Assembly (NCBI GenBank): GCA_025351345.1 | Contig: JANXWB010000053.1 | Coordinates: 1-32,154 of the forward strand | Reading direction: 5' to 3' | From: Synechococcales cyanobacterium GL140_1_metabat_312 | Lineage (GTDB): Bacteria > Cyanobacteriota > Cyanobacteriia > Leptolyngbyales > Leptolyngbyaceae | Length of the DNA: 32,154 nucleotides | In this document: piece by piece, positions 16,058-24,646 of the stretch | How positions within the stretch are numbered: position 1 is the first letter of the stretch | Layout of the letters: each line of letters starts with the position of its first letter | Position numbers and translations under genes: made by a program | Notes under the pieces: model-generated | Told to the model about the DNA's origin: nothing | Seen by the model: the letters and a program-made list of their open reading frames with translations, nothing else | Databases searched by the model: none

Positions 16058-16490
16058 AGACTTTTTGCAGGAAGATGCTGATAATGATGTACCTAAAACT
16101 TATCATGAAATACCATCAGGCTTCTGCTTTATTTCGCAGAGCCATTAAATCAATAAATCAATTATGTATTCAGCGCAGTAATATGTTTTTGTGGTGTGGT
16201 CGCCCTTCCAATACGGCAACCCCCGCAACACCGACACCTTCAAAGGTCGCCGCACTAGCCGATCGCCTTTACCGCCTGATCCCTACCCGCCAAGACTTCA
16301 AAACTAACCCCTACACCACACTCGAAGACTAGCTGGACATTGCCCTCCCCTCCTTCCCTCAGGCCGTTGCTTTCTCCTCAACCTCGACGAAAGTTAGAGA
16401 ACGCGCGATCGGTCTCTAAATGCTCATCTCATATACGATCAAAAGTTAACATTTAGTCGTAGTAGACATTACATCTCAGGAGATCACCCA
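16058..16490. other. Gene-poor stretch with possible decayed coding fragment
   Basis: No gene can be firmly supported here. The first 120 bases are AT-rich. From about 16184 to 16400 the base composition shifts to C-rich and one plus-strand frame reads VAALADRLYRLIPTRQDF then NPYTTLED, a TAG at 16330-16332, and on in the same frame with LDIALPSFPQAVAF. This looks like a fragment of a gene with an in-frame stop; the family is not recognised. A formal 85-codon ORF (16075-16332) covers part of it but its first half looks non-coding. Confidence 0.4.
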
Positions 16491-16811
16491 ATGGATACCT
16501 CAACCCTTCGGGAAGCCGTCAAACAAGTAATTAGTCGATACGCCCAATTTACGCCGTCCCATGGCACTATTCGATTAGATCCCGTATTTGATGAAAATAA
16601 CGATCGCTATGCCCTTATGCAAACAGGCTGGAATCGAGGACAACGGGTTCGGGGCAATCTCATCTACATCACGATCGAAAACTGTCAGATCAATGTTGAA
16701 TATGACGGAATCGAACAAGGAATTACCCAAGATTTAACTGAACAAGGCATTCCCATTTCCCAAATCACTCACACATTTCTCTCCCAATCCGCTACTTTAG
16801 TTGAAGCATAG
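16491..16811 (+). CDS. xisI: XisI family protein (orphan)
   Basis: A 106-residue protein of the XisI family, named for a factor needed for excision of the Nostoc/Anabaena fdxN element. Hallmarks are NDRYALMQTGWNRGQRVRG, IYITIENCQINVEYDGIEQG and the C-terminal EQGIP-ISQI segment. A good ribosome binding site AGGAG precedes the ATG (16477-16481). XisI is normally encoded just after XisH, which has a PD-(D/E)XK nuclease-like fold; no XisH is present upstream. No fdxN element or site-specific recombinase is in the window, so its role here is unknown. Confidence 0.9.
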   Translation: MDTSTLREAVKQVISRYAQFTPSHGTIRLDPVFDENNDRYALMQTGWNRGQRVRGNLIYITIENCQINVEYDGIEQGITQDLTEQGIPISQITHTFLSQSATLVEA

Positions 16812-16879
16812 AAAGCAACGATCGGAGCGAAATCCTCCTGCTCGATCATTGATTCAAAGAATGGGTGAGCAAGCCTAAG

Positions 16880-17725
16880 CTACACATCTGGCAACTCCAA
16901 AGCCCATTGATAAAGTTGTCGCTTTGGAAAATCAGTTTGCAATGCCAATTGTTTGCTAATAGACGATCGCGACTCTCCCGCACCTAACAATCGTCGCATT
17001 TCTGCTTTTAATTGCTCTTCTGTTAATACAGCAGCATTCACAATTGCTCCTGCCACAATCAACGTGTATTCCCCTTGGGGTTCTTTGGTTGCGTAAAGCT
17101 CGATCGCACCCTGTACAGTTCCGCGCCAAAATTCCTCATGCCGTTTGGTTAATTCTCGGGCGATCGTCAACTCCCGCTCTAGTCCAAACACTCGACCCAT
17201 CGAAGCCAAAGTTTCCCGCATCCGGTGAGGCGCTTCATAAAAAATCAAGGTCCGTTCCTCCGATCGCACTCGCTCCAGCATTTCCATCCGAGCATTCTCT
17301 TTAGCTGGCAAAAATCCCTCAAAGGCAAACCGATCGCTCCGTAACCCTGAAGCCGCCAACCCCGTAATCACCGCCGTCACCCCCGGAATCGGCACCACTA
17401 GAATCCCCGCGTCACCGCAAGCTTTAACCAATTCATAGCCGGGATCCGAAACACAAGGCATTCCCGCATCCGTCACCAAAGCGATCGAAGCCCCGCCCTG
17501 TAACCGCCTCAACAAATCAGGAATCCGCTCCAACCGATTATGTTCGTGATAGCTAATTTGGGGCGTTTTGATTTGAAAATGATGCAGAAGCTTTCCCGTA
17601 TGACGCGTATCTTCCGCCGCGATCGTATCTACTTTTTGCAAAACCTCGATCGCCCGAAACGTCATATCCTCCAAATTACCGATCGGCGTACCTACTAAAT
17701 ACAATGTCCCAGAAATTACATCCAT
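16880..17725 (-). CDS. rsmI: 16S rRNA (cytidine-1402 2'-O)-methyltransferase
   Basis: A 281-residue SAM-dependent methyltransferase of the tetrapyrrole-methylase fold that modifies C1402 in the ribosomal P site. Visible: LYLVGTPIGNLEDMTFRA at the start, AAEDTRHTGKLL, ALVTDAGMPCVSDPGYELV, VPIPGVTAVITGLAASGL, and FYEAPHRMRETL. The C-terminal region (ESRSSISKQLALQ) forms the usual small helical domain. Length is normal. It converges on xisI and marks the right boundary of the accessory islet. Confidence 0.96.
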   Translation of the reverse strand: MDVISGTLYLVGTPIGNLEDMTFRAIEVLQKVDTIAAEDTRHTGKLLHHFQIKTPQISYHEHNRLERIPDLLRRLQGGASIALVTDAGMPCVSDPGYELVKACGDAGILVVPIPGVTAVITGLAASGLRSDRFAFEGFLPAKENARMEMLERVRSEERTLIFYEAPHRMRETLASMGRVFGLERELTIARELTKRHEEFWRGTVQGAIELYATKEPQGEYTLIVAGAIVNAAVLTEEQLKAEMRRLLGAGESRSSISKQLALQTDFPKRQLYQWALELPDV

Positions 17726-17986
17726 ACGTAAGACACACTAATTTAGTTTAAAATTATCAAAAAAAGTCTAGGAGAAAGAGAATCTAATTGATAGTCCCCG
17801 TTGCTCATTAATTGTAGGGATCAACGGGAATGAATGACTCAATTTCACGACAGGATGACCAATTAAAATCGCCCTGTACTAATTTAATCGATCGAAGCTT
17901 AATAAATACAACCTTAATTTGGGTTACTGAAGTTATTAAGGAATACAATCATCTAAATAAACCGTTACATTCCCCGAGTCGTGATT

Positions 17987-18475
17987 ATGACTGAATCTTC
18001 AGACGATCGGCCAATGTCTACAGCTTGGACCGGACTGACTCAACAGCAACATCTGTGGATTGCCGCGAGCATCTGGACAATTGTGGGTGCGGGGTTGCTG
18101 ACCATGGGCGGCATTTTTTGGTTTCATTTCCCTTATTTAGGCGACCTGGATGTCGAACATATTGCCATCGGCACTATAGCCTTGACGATCGGGCTTCTGA
18201 AAGGAAAGTTTGTTCTCGATAAAACGGCCAGTCGAGTTATTGAAAATACTATTAACCTACAAGAACCAAATCCCTTTAAAAGTATTTACCAAATGTTTGG
18301 CGGAAAAACGATCGCTCTCATCGCGGCAATGATGGGCATCGGTGTCGTACTACGGGCCATAGGGATTAGTTTTGAAGTCCGAGGACTGATTTATCTAGCC
18401 ATCGGGACCGCATTACTTTGGAGTTGTCGGCAATATTGGACTAGCTCATTGCAACTCAATAAATCAGATTCATAA
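17987..18475 (+). CDS. Four-helix membrane protein of unknown function
   Basis: A 162-residue protein with four likely membrane helices (about residues 25-45, 58-75, 105-123, 128-145) and a short cytoplasmic loop KTASRVIENTINLQEPNPF between the second and third. No named domain is recognised; it looks like a cyanobacterial conserved membrane protein. ATG 17987 is preferred to the GTG at 17981. It is followed by a strong terminator and has no operon partner. Confidence 0.7.
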   Translation: MTESSDDRPMSTAWTGLTQQQHLWIAASIWTIVGAGLLTMGGIFWFHFPYLGDLDVEHIAIGTIALTIGLLKGKFVLDKTASRVIENTINLQEPNPFKSIYQMFGGKTIALIAAMMGIGVVLRAIGISFEVRGLIYLAIGTALLWSCRQYWTSSLQLNKSDS

Positions 18476-18536
18476 ATCAGATTCAACGGTATGGACATTC
18501 GCCAACCATATAATTTGATTAACGGTAAATTGATTG

Positions 18537-18564
18537 ACGATCGTGAGATTCATGATCGTTTTTT
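18537..18564 (+). terminator. Intrinsic terminator
   Basis: ACGATCGTGA (18537-18546) pairs with TCATGATCGT (18550-18559) around a three-base loop, with a single G-U pair, and is followed directly by a T-run to 18564. It ends the membrane-protein gene at 17987. Confidence 0.85.
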
Positions 18565-18669
18565 ATTGATTTAATTAATCGAATTCATCGATCGATCGCG
18601 ACCCTTGCCTCCAAGGACCCCAGCGCAACGTAAAATCGGAAGAACCCAGTTCAACCAATCACTTGCGCT

Positions 18670-19515
18670 ATGTCTACTAATCCCGCCGATCGTCTTAGTG
18701 AACTGTACAAACTCACCTGCACCACAGCCCAGGGAGCTGCCGACATCTTGCTAGAACATCGATCGCACTTTGAAATCGGTGGAGATACAGACAGCCCCGT
18801 CACTAGCGCAGATCTTGCAGCAAACCATCACATTCTAAGTAATTTACGGCATCATCTGGGAACCGAGGATTACGGCTATTTAAGCGAAGAAACCTTTAAA
18901 AATCAAAATCCCGCCGATCGCCGTAAGGATTGGGTGTGGATTATTGACCCACTGGATGGCACCAAAGATTATATTCAAAATACGGGAGATTATGCCGTTC
19001 AAATTGCCCTTACATACCAAGGTAGGCCCGTAATTGCAGCGGTTGCTTGTCCTGCACAAGGGAAACTTTACAGCGCACTGGTCGGGATGGGCACTTGGGT
19101 TGAAGACAATAAGGGAAACCGCCGTCAAGCAAAGGTTTCAAGCCGATCGACTCGATTGAAAATGACGATCATCACAAGTCGGAATCATCGCGGCAAAAAA
19201 TTAGAAGAATTCATAAAAATTTTACAAATCCCTGCCCAACGAATGATGGGTAGCATAGGATGTAAAGTGTCAGCGATCGTCGAACAGGATGCAGACCTCT
19301 ACCTTTCAATCTCTGGAGAAACAGCTCCAAAAGATTGGGACTTCGCAGCCCCGGAACTTATCCTCACCGAAGCAGGCGGAAAGCTTACGTACTTTGACGG
19401 TGGTCTAATTCTGTATAACCGCGAAGATGTAAATCAATGGAACGGAATTATCGCAAGCAACGGGATCTGTCATGAAGAAATCTGTAATCTGCTTAACCCA
19501 ACAACTCAACAATAG
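18670..19515 (+). CDS. cysQ: 3'(2'),5'-bisphosphate nucleotidase / inositol monophosphatase family
   Basis: A 281-residue metal-dependent phosphatase. The family metal motif is WIIDPLDGTKDY with D93, D96 and T98, an upstream acidic residue is in SEET (72-75), and the second site is KDWDFAAPE (D224). The DGTKDY form, rather than DGTxNF, points to the CysQ branch that hydrolyses 3'-phosphoadenosine 5'-phosphate left over from sulfate assimilation. The substrate is inferred. Its last 44 bases overlap the next ORF in another frame. Confidence 0.87.
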   Translation: MSTNPADRLSELYKLTCTTAQGAADILLEHRSHFEIGGDTDSPVTSADLAANHHILSNLRHHLGTEDYGYLSEETFKNQNPADRRKDWVWIIDPLDGTKDYIQNTGDYAVQIALTYQGRPVIAAVACPAQGKLYSALVGMGTWVEDNKGNRRQAKVSSRSTRLKMTIITSRNHRGKKLEEFIKILQIPAQRMMGSIGCKVSAIVEQDADLYLSISGETAPKDWDFAAPELILTEAGGKLTYFDGGLILYNREDVNQWNGIIASNGICHEEICNLLNPTTQQ

Positions 19516-19849
19516 CTTTCAGGCCTGTTGGGAGAAAGTGCAGCGTTTACTCATTGGTAGCAGTGATGAAGACTCGCAGTTGTTAATCACTGCCTACGCC
19601 AGAGGTAAAGACGTGAATTTTGGGGCAGTCGTCCTGAGCCAAGAAGGTGTTTGCCTCCAAGACAATATTATTCCTTGGCGTGCATTGCGATCGGTCCGCT
19701 ATGAGAACCGTCAATTAGTTCTTGTTAGACAATTTGGTAATCAATTCAGCAGCCTTCGGGTCTCGGCGAGTCAACTTCGCAATTTGCCAATTCTATTGCA
19801 TCTCCTTGAACAAAATAGCCCATGTCCAACTATTGCCTTAGTCCATTAG
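19472..19849 (+). CDS. Protein of unknown function overlapping cysQ
   Basis: A 125-residue protein with no recognised domain. The middle part (GKDVNFGAVVLSQEGVCLQDN, residues about 45-66 in part; IPWRALRSVRYENRQLVLVRQ) has a beta-rich look recalling a small PH-like or Sm-like fold, but this is only an impression. ATG 19472 lies within cysQ and makes a 44-base overlap; a GTG at 19538 with GGGAG just before it is an alternative start that would remove the overlap. Close packing with cysQ suggests one transcript. Confidence 0.6.
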   Translation: MKKSVICLTQQLNNSFQACWEKVQRLLIGSSDEDSQLLITAYARGKDVNFGAVVLSQEGVCLQDNIIPWRALRSVRYENRQLVLVRQFGNQFSSLRVSASQLRNLPILLHLLEQNSPCPTIALVH

Positions 19850-19975
19850 TGAGCGCTTTTGGTTATCCTGACACCAAACAAACGTTGGGTAAGTGGGTAG
19901 TAGGACGATCGTCGAAAGCTCTTCAAAAGGGTAGTTATAAATTGGGTTAATAACATTACTAATGGATGGATAATT

Positions 19976-20167
19976 GTGCCAAAGCCAGCCTATACCTATC
20001 GAGGTCATTCAATTGAACGCATCGGTCATGGTAAAAAAGCTCTATTCCAAACCACCATTAATGAAAAAGAATGGTCCGCTGCAACGGAAAACCTTGTTAA
20101 AGCAAGTATTGATACTTGGATCGATCAGGGGATAGAACCCGAAGAAATTCAACTCTCTCCAGACTAA
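19976..20167 (+). CDS. Small protein of unknown function (63 residues)
   Basis: A 63-residue ORF beginning with GTG. It reads PAYTYRGHSIERIGHGKKALF, then ATENLVKASIDTWIDQG and an acidic end EPEEIQLSPD, with a balanced composition and a plausible beta-hairpin followed by a helix. No family is recognised with confidence; short cyanobacterial proteins of this style exist. GGATGGA seven to ten bases before the GTG is a weak ribosome binding site. It stands alone between the cysQ pair and the convergent btpA. Confidence 0.6.
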   Translation: MPKPAYTYRGHSIERIGHGKKALFQTTINEKEWSAATENLVKASIDTWIDQGIEPEEIQLSPD

Positions 20168-20203
20168 AAGGTAATTTGTTTCAACGAGCCGATCGCCCCT
20201 AAA

Positions 20204-20995
20204 TTACTGTGCCATTTCAACAAATCGACTCACACGGTTAGGGTCGATCGCATTTTCTCGTTTTCCTTGACGCTTCAAAGAACTGGAGACAATAATGCCG
20301 TCAGAAATTTTCATAAACTGAGCCGCATTTCCCCAATCTGCACCACTGCCAATCAAGACAGGAGTTTCGCCCGCCGCCTTTTTGGCGAGTTTAACCTGAT
20401 CCATCTCTGGTGGATGCCCCGTGGCTGAACCGGAAATAATCACAGCATCCGCAAGACCCCGATCAACAGTGTCATGAATCGCCGTCATTAAATCAGACGT
20501 ACTCAACGGCTGGGCATGTTTTACCAATACATCCGCAAAAATTTTTACATCGCTACCCAGTTCTCGGCGATAGCGCATTAGTTCATGGGCGCGGCCTTCA
20601 ATAATGCCCTGATCGGTCACCATGACTCCGCTCCACACATTTACCCGAATAAATTGCGCATCCGTACAGGTGGCGATCGCAATGGCACTTCTCGCATCAT
20701 TGCGCAGGACATTAATGCCAATAGGCAACGTAACAAGATTCTGCAACCGCTGAACCGCGATCGTCATTGCACTGACCACAGCCGGATCCACTTGATCTTT
20801 TGGAAACGGCGCATCAAAAAAATTTTCAACAATAATGCCATCAACACCACCGGATGCGAGGGCTGTGGCCTCTTGTTCTGCACGATCGAGAACGGCCTTA
20901 AGACTGCCTCCCCAACGCGGAGATGTAGGTAAAGGCAGAAGATGCACGACCCCGATAATAGGAGTCTGAGTTTTGAAAATCTGTTTTAGGTCCAC
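20204..20995 (-). CDS. btpA: Photosystem I biogenesis protein BtpA
   Basis: A 263-residue BtpA-family protein. In Synechocystis, BtpA is a thylakoid-associated extrinsic protein needed for stable accumulation of photosystem I reaction-centre proteins, notably at low temperature. It has a TIM-barrel-like sequence: IIGVVHLLPLPTSPRWGG at the start, GGVDGIIVENFFDAPF, LPIGINVLRNDARSAIAIA, FIRVNVWSGVMVTDQGI, ADAVIISGSATG and VLIGSGADWGN. Relatives without photosystems occur in other bacteria, so an enzymatic ancestry is likely. No other photosystem gene is adjacent. Confidence 0.93.
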   Translation of the reverse strand: MDLKQIFKTQTPIIGVVHLLPLPTSPRWGGSLKAVLDRAEQEATALASGGVDGIIVENFFDAPFPKDQVDPAVVSAMTIAVQRLQNLVTLPIGINVLRNDARSAIAIATCTDAQFIRVNVWSGVMVTDQGIIEGRAHELMRYRRELGSDVKIFADVLVKHAQPLSTSDLMTAIHDTVDRGLADAVIISGSATGHPPEMDQVKLAKKAAGETPVLIGSGADWGNAAQFMKISDGIIVSSSLKRQGKRENAIDPNRVSRFVEMAQ

Positions 20996-21143
20996 GGGAA
21001 TTTAACTCGGAATGGGATAACAGCGATCGCTTCGGCTAGGTCGGCGTGTTTAGACGGCGTTTTAAAGCAGAACTTATCTTACCGAAAAATGTTCATCGGT
21101 TTAGGATGAGATATATACGACACAAGATGGACAACAAGATTTT

Positions 21144-21890
21144 ATGCTGCTTCACCTTTCGACTTGGCAAGAAGTAGAGGCTTATCTGGAAACCTCTAAG
21201 GGCATTATTTTACCTATCGGATCCACAGAGCAACATGGTCCCAACGGATTGATTGGCACCGATGCTATTTGTGCTGAAGCGATCGCGAAGGGCGTTGGGG
21301 AAAAAACAGGGGCGATCGTTGGTCCAACCATCAATGTCGGCATGGCGCTGCATCACACGGCTTTTCCCGGCAGCATGAGCTTGAAACCTAGCACGATGAT
21401 TTTGGTGCTTCGGGATTATGTAACGACGCTCTCGAAGGCGGGATTTCGCAAGTTTTTCTTTATTAACGGTCATGGTGGAAACATCGCCGTGATGAAAGCC
21501 GCGTTCTCAGAGTGTTACGAACATTTAGCAGAACTGCGCATTGAGGAGGCTGACCAAGTGCAATGTGTCGTTAGCAACTGGTTTATGGGCGGCGGCGTAT
21601 ATCGGCTGGCGAAGGAACTCTACGGAGACAGCGAAGGCTCTCATGCAACGCCCAGTGAGGTGGCACTGACCCAGTATATCTACCCGGAGTCCATTAAATC
21701 GGTGGAGTTCGATCCGAGTGCGCCTAGCGGCCATAGAATCTACAGCGCTATCGATTTCCGTCGTCACTATCCTGATGGTCGCATGGGGTCTAATCCTGCA
21801 CTGGCCACACCTGAACATGGAAAGCGTTTCTATGACATTTCTGTTGAGGAAACGACGAAATCCTATTTAGAGTTTTTAGCCGCAGGGTAG
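21144..21890 (+). CDS. Creatininase family amidohydrolase
   Basis: A 248-residue metal enzyme of the creatininase family. Metal ligands are visible in PIGSTEQHGPNGLIGTDA (E29, H31, D40), FINGHGGN (H110) and SHATPSEVA (E172). Members hydrolyse cyclic or linear C-N bonds: creatinine, formylated riboflavin/deazaflavin precursors (ArfB-like) or peptide-derived substrates. Creatinine itself is an unlikely substrate in a cyanobacterium, so the true one is unknown. It stands alone and diverges from btpA across about 150 bases. Confidence 0.88.
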   Translation: MLLHLSTWQEVEAYLETSKGIILPIGSTEQHGPNGLIGTDAICAEAIAKGVGEKTGAIVGPTINVGMALHHTAFPGSMSLKPSTMILVLRDYVTTLSKAGFRKFFFINGHGGNIAVMKAAFSECYEHLAELRIEEADQVQCVVSNWFMGGGVYRLAKELYGDSEGSHATPSEVALTQYIYPESIKSVEFDPSAPSGHRIYSAIDFRRHYPDGRMGSNPALATPEHGKRFYDISVEETTKSYLEFLAAG

Positions 21891-22029
21891 AGATCGTGAC
21901 GTTTTAGGTTCTTTCTTCCGGACTTTTAGCCATTTTGAGGGAAGAGATAGTAGGTGGAGATTATAAAACTATGCATCGCTCTTGAGTTGTTGGAATGAGT
22001 TGCTGAGATTAGGTATTGGAACTTGAATT

Positions 22030-23382
22030 ATGATCAGTCCGAATTCTTCCGATCGTACCGTTACGCGTTCTTTAACAGGACGGTATTTGGCTTCTTTGGC
22101 AGCGGTGGCATTAGTGGCGATCGTTGGACAAGCGCTTATCCAAAAGCAACTGACTCGCCAAGAAAGTGATCTCAAAATTGTCCGTATGGCCCAAGAACGC
22201 CAAACTATTTGTCAACAATTGCTTAAGGAACTTTCTAATGTCTCTAATGGGCGAGGACAACCTTCTAAGGGGCCGGGGCAATCAATGACGGCGACGGAGC
22301 GAGAGACGATTAAGGAGTTGATTAAGAAATGGAAAGGCTCTCGTGAGATTTTACGGGATGACATCATGGCAATGGTGAGCGATCGAGATATGGGTGAAAT
22401 TGATGATTTATTTACTCAGATTGAACCTGCGACAAAGGAGATTTTAGGCACGGCTCAGCGGTTTGTGAATCAAGGGACGATTACGACTGCCGATCGGGCC
22501 AGCATTAGCACGCCGCAATTGATTCAGGCAGAACGGGACTTCACCCAAGTCACGGATGAGATGATTGATTGGTATAGCCAAAAGGTTAAGGATAATGTTT
22601 CCCAACTGAAGCTTTTAGAGTTTGTTTTATTAGGCGGAACATTATTACTGTTAGGTTTAGAAGGATTGTTTATTTTTCGGCCTGCGGTCGAGCGGCTGCG
22701 ATCGAGTTTACATAAGCTCTCTAATGCACTTTCTACGGTTCAAAATGAACAGGAAAAGAGTGAAAAACTTTTACTCAACATTTTGCCGCGTTCAATTGCC
22801 GATCGGCTGAAATTGAGTTCAGACTGTATTGCCGATGGCTTTCCTGAAGCGACGGTTTTGTTTGCTGATATTGTGGGCTTTACTGAATTGTCAAGTCGGC
22901 TGTCACCACAGGATTTGGTTGCTCGTCTGAATCAAATTTTCAGTGCATTTGATACGTTGGCCGAGAAGCACGGACTTGAGAAGATTAAAACGATCGGAGA
23001 TGCTTACATGGTGGTTGGGGGATTGCCAAAACCAAGTGCAGAGCATTCAGTTTCGGTCGCAAAGTTTGCCTTAGAAATGCGATCGGAATTGCAGCGAATC
23101 AATGAATCTTTGGGAGAGTTATTTGATATTCGGATTGGGATTAATAGTGGTCCTGTGGTGGCAGGTGTAATTGGGATTAAGAAGTTTACCTATGATTTAT
23201 GGGGCGATACGGTGAATGTTGCGTCGCGGATGGAGTCCCATGGTAAACCCGGTGAAATCCACATTAGTGAGTCGTTTTATGAGAAAGTCCGATCGCATTG
23301 TGACTGTGAGTCTCGCGGGACGGTAATGATTAAGGGTAAAGGTGAAATGAACACCTATTGGTTACGATCGGTAAAAAATTGA
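22030..23382 (+). CDS. Membrane class III adenylate cyclase with periplasmic-type sensor
   Basis: A 450-residue cyclase. A membrane helix at about 18-37 and another at about 197-218 flank a helical region (about 40-190, with QERQTICQQLLKELSNVS) that resembles PilJ/four-helix chemoreceptor sensor domains and would lie outside the cytoplasmic membrane. A coiled linker leads to the catalytic domain at about 255-450. Metal aspartates are in LFADIVGFT and TIGDAYM, adenine-selecting residues in EKIKTIGD and YDLWGDTVN, and the Asn/Arg pair in NVASRMES. All are present, so it should make cAMP. The catalytic domain is a paralogue of that at 2683 while the input module is different. Confidence 0.9.
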   Translation: MISPNSSDRTVTRSLTGRYLASLAAVALVAIVGQALIQKQLTRQESDLKIVRMAQERQTICQQLLKELSNVSNGRGQPSKGPGQSMTATERETIKELIKKWKGSREILRDDIMAMVSDRDMGEIDDLFTQIEPATKEILGTAQRFVNQGTITTADRASISTPQLIQAERDFTQVTDEMIDWYSQKVKDNVSQLKLLEFVLLGGTLLLLGLEGLFIFRPAVERLRSSLHKLSNALSTVQNEQEKSEKLLLNILPRSIADRLKLSSDCIADGFPEATVLFADIVGFTELSSRLSPQDLVARLNQIFSAFDTLAEKHGLEKIKTIGDAYMVVGGLPKPSAEHSVSVAKFALEMRSELQRINESLGELFDIRIGINSGPVVAGVIGIKKFTYDLWGDTVNVASRMESHGKPGEIHISESFYEKVRSHCDCESRGTVMIKGKGEMNTYWLRSVKN

Positions 23383-23483
23383 GAACGGTGACTCAACAAA
23401 GGAGGCAGATGGACGATCGCAGCTCAGTTTCATTTAATCGATTACAATAAATCGACACACAACACCTAATTTGAACCACTGTC

Positions 23484-23675
23484 ATGAGTATTGTCGTAAT
23501 TCTGGGCGCGATCGTCATTGCATTCATCGTTTTCACCATTTTGATCAACATCATCAAAATGACGGTTAAAACTGCATTTTTCATTGCACTCGCAATTTTT
23601 ATAATGCAATTTGTATTGAATATCAGAATTGGAGAAGTGTTTCAAAACCTGTTGAAGATGATCTTTAAGTTCTAA
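23484..23675 (+). CDS. Small two-helix membrane protein
   Basis: A 63-residue hydrophobic protein with two likely membrane helices (about residues 3-25 and 30-46) and a short positively charged loop KMTVK between them, then an amphipathic end FQNLLKMIFKF. No function is recognised; it looks like a small cyanobacterial conserved protein. Its stop overlaps the stop of the convergent thioesterase gene by four bases. Confidence 0.65.
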   Translation: MSIVVILGAIVIAFIVFTILINIIKMTVKTAFFIALAIFIMQFVLNIRIGEVFQNLLKMIFKF

Positions 23676-24136
23676 CTTCGAGTTCGCTTTAGGGCATCTT
23701 TGATTTCCGCCGGAAGTTGACGAAGAATCTTACCCTTTACAATATCAACCGCCACAAGCGTCACTTGAGCCGTCACATGGGTAACGGTACGATCGATCGA
23801 TTGAATTTCATATTCCCAATTAATTCGGATGCCATGCATCTCCATCATCCGCGTCCGGATAATCGCTTCCGCACCCATCTTCAACGATCGATGGTAGCGA
23901 ATTGACAAATCCACCACAGGCAACTCACACCCCATAGCCACCAAATCCGCATACTCAATACCCAACGATCGTAACGCCTCCACACGGGATTCCTCCATCC
24001 AGGCAAGATAGGTGCCATGCCATACCACGCCAGCATAGTCAGTATGGTGCGGATGAACCTTCACCGGATATTCAAACCAATCTTGAGATGACCAATGCAC
24101 TCGAGCTAAGGCACTGCTAGAAAGAGAATTTACCAT
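23672..24136 (-). CDS. Acyl-CoA thioesterase, 4HBT hotdog family
   Basis: A 154-residue hotdog-fold thioesterase. The active-site segment VHPHHTDYAGVVWHGTYLAWMEE (residues about 27-49 in part) carries the Asp, the Gly-Val-Val-x-His pattern and the catalytic-region Glu of the 4-hydroxybenzoyl-CoA thioesterase group; PVVDLSIRYHRSLKMG follows. In cyanobacteria such proteins include 1,4-dihydroxy-2-naphthoyl-CoA hydrolase of phylloquinone synthesis, a possible but unproven role here; general YbgC-like acyl-CoA hydrolysis is the alternative. Ends tail-to-tail with the small membrane protein. Confidence 0.85.
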   Translation of the reverse strand: MVNSLSSSALARVHWSSQDWFEYPVKVHPHHTDYAGVVWHGTYLAWMEESRVEALRSLGIEYADLVAMGCELPVVDLSIRYHRSLKMGAEAIIRTRMMEMHGIRINWEYEIQSIDRTVTHVTAQVTLVAVDIVKGKILRQLPAEIKDALKRTRS

Positions 24137-24646
24137 ACGTTATATATCTTGCGTTACATTTCGCTTTACATCTGCTTTACATTTTATGTGTCCGATCGGG
24201 TCTTGACCTGAGGATCTGGATACTTAAGAATTATAAATCGAAGTTCTCCTTAATTCTCATCAAGGTGTCCTATTTAGGATTGTTTGGATGGAATTTTTCA
24301 AAAAATCTTATAATTTTTGTAATATTTCAGAATAATATTCTTCAAAACTTACATCAAACATTACAAGTTCTTACCATCTTCTTACCATAGAATCACAAGT
24401 ATAGAGATTTATTCATGTTACAAGTTAATAATGCGATCGTTCTTTTGATATCGATCGAGACTTTGCTGGCCTATATTAATGAAGATAGAAAAGTTAGTGA
24501 GATAGAAGAGCGACATAACTGCTTCGACATAGCTAATTCAATTTTAAATAGGCGACTGAACGTTAACAATCTTTAATTAGTATCAATTTTATTGCACCTA
24601 ACTCCTTTTATCGACCTTCTTTGTATTCTTTGTGAGGTAACGCACC
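24137..24646. other. AT-rich intergenic region upstream of the Usp gene
   Basis: A 510-base AT-rich stretch between the divergent thioesterase and Usp genes. It holds one small ORF (24415-24576, described separately). TTGACC at about 24205 followed by AAGAAT/TATAAA-like boxes 17-25 bases later is a possible promoter. No RNA structure was recognised. Confidence 0.4.
24415..24576 (+). CDS. Possible small ORF, 53 residues
   Basis: ATG at 24415 opens 53 codons to TAA at 24574-24576. The product starts with a hydrophobic helix (MLQVNNAIVLLISIETLLAY) followed by a charged part (NEDRKVSEIEERHNCFDIA). There is no strong ribosome binding site and no recognised family, so coding is only suggested by the length in AT-rich DNA and a coherent amphipathic pattern. 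It could be a membrane-associated small protein or chance. Confidence 0.3.
   Translation: MLQVNNAIVLLISIETLLAYINEDRKVSEIEERHNCFDIANSILNRRLNVNNL

Noticed and set aside
16075-16332. Plus-strand ORF of 85 codons as an intact gene
   Set aside because: The first half looks like random AT-rich sequence and the second half reads on past the stop; better treated as a decayed fragment.
21525-21818. Minus-strand ORF of 97 codons
   Set aside because: Antisense to the creatininase-family gene, which carries all metal ligands.
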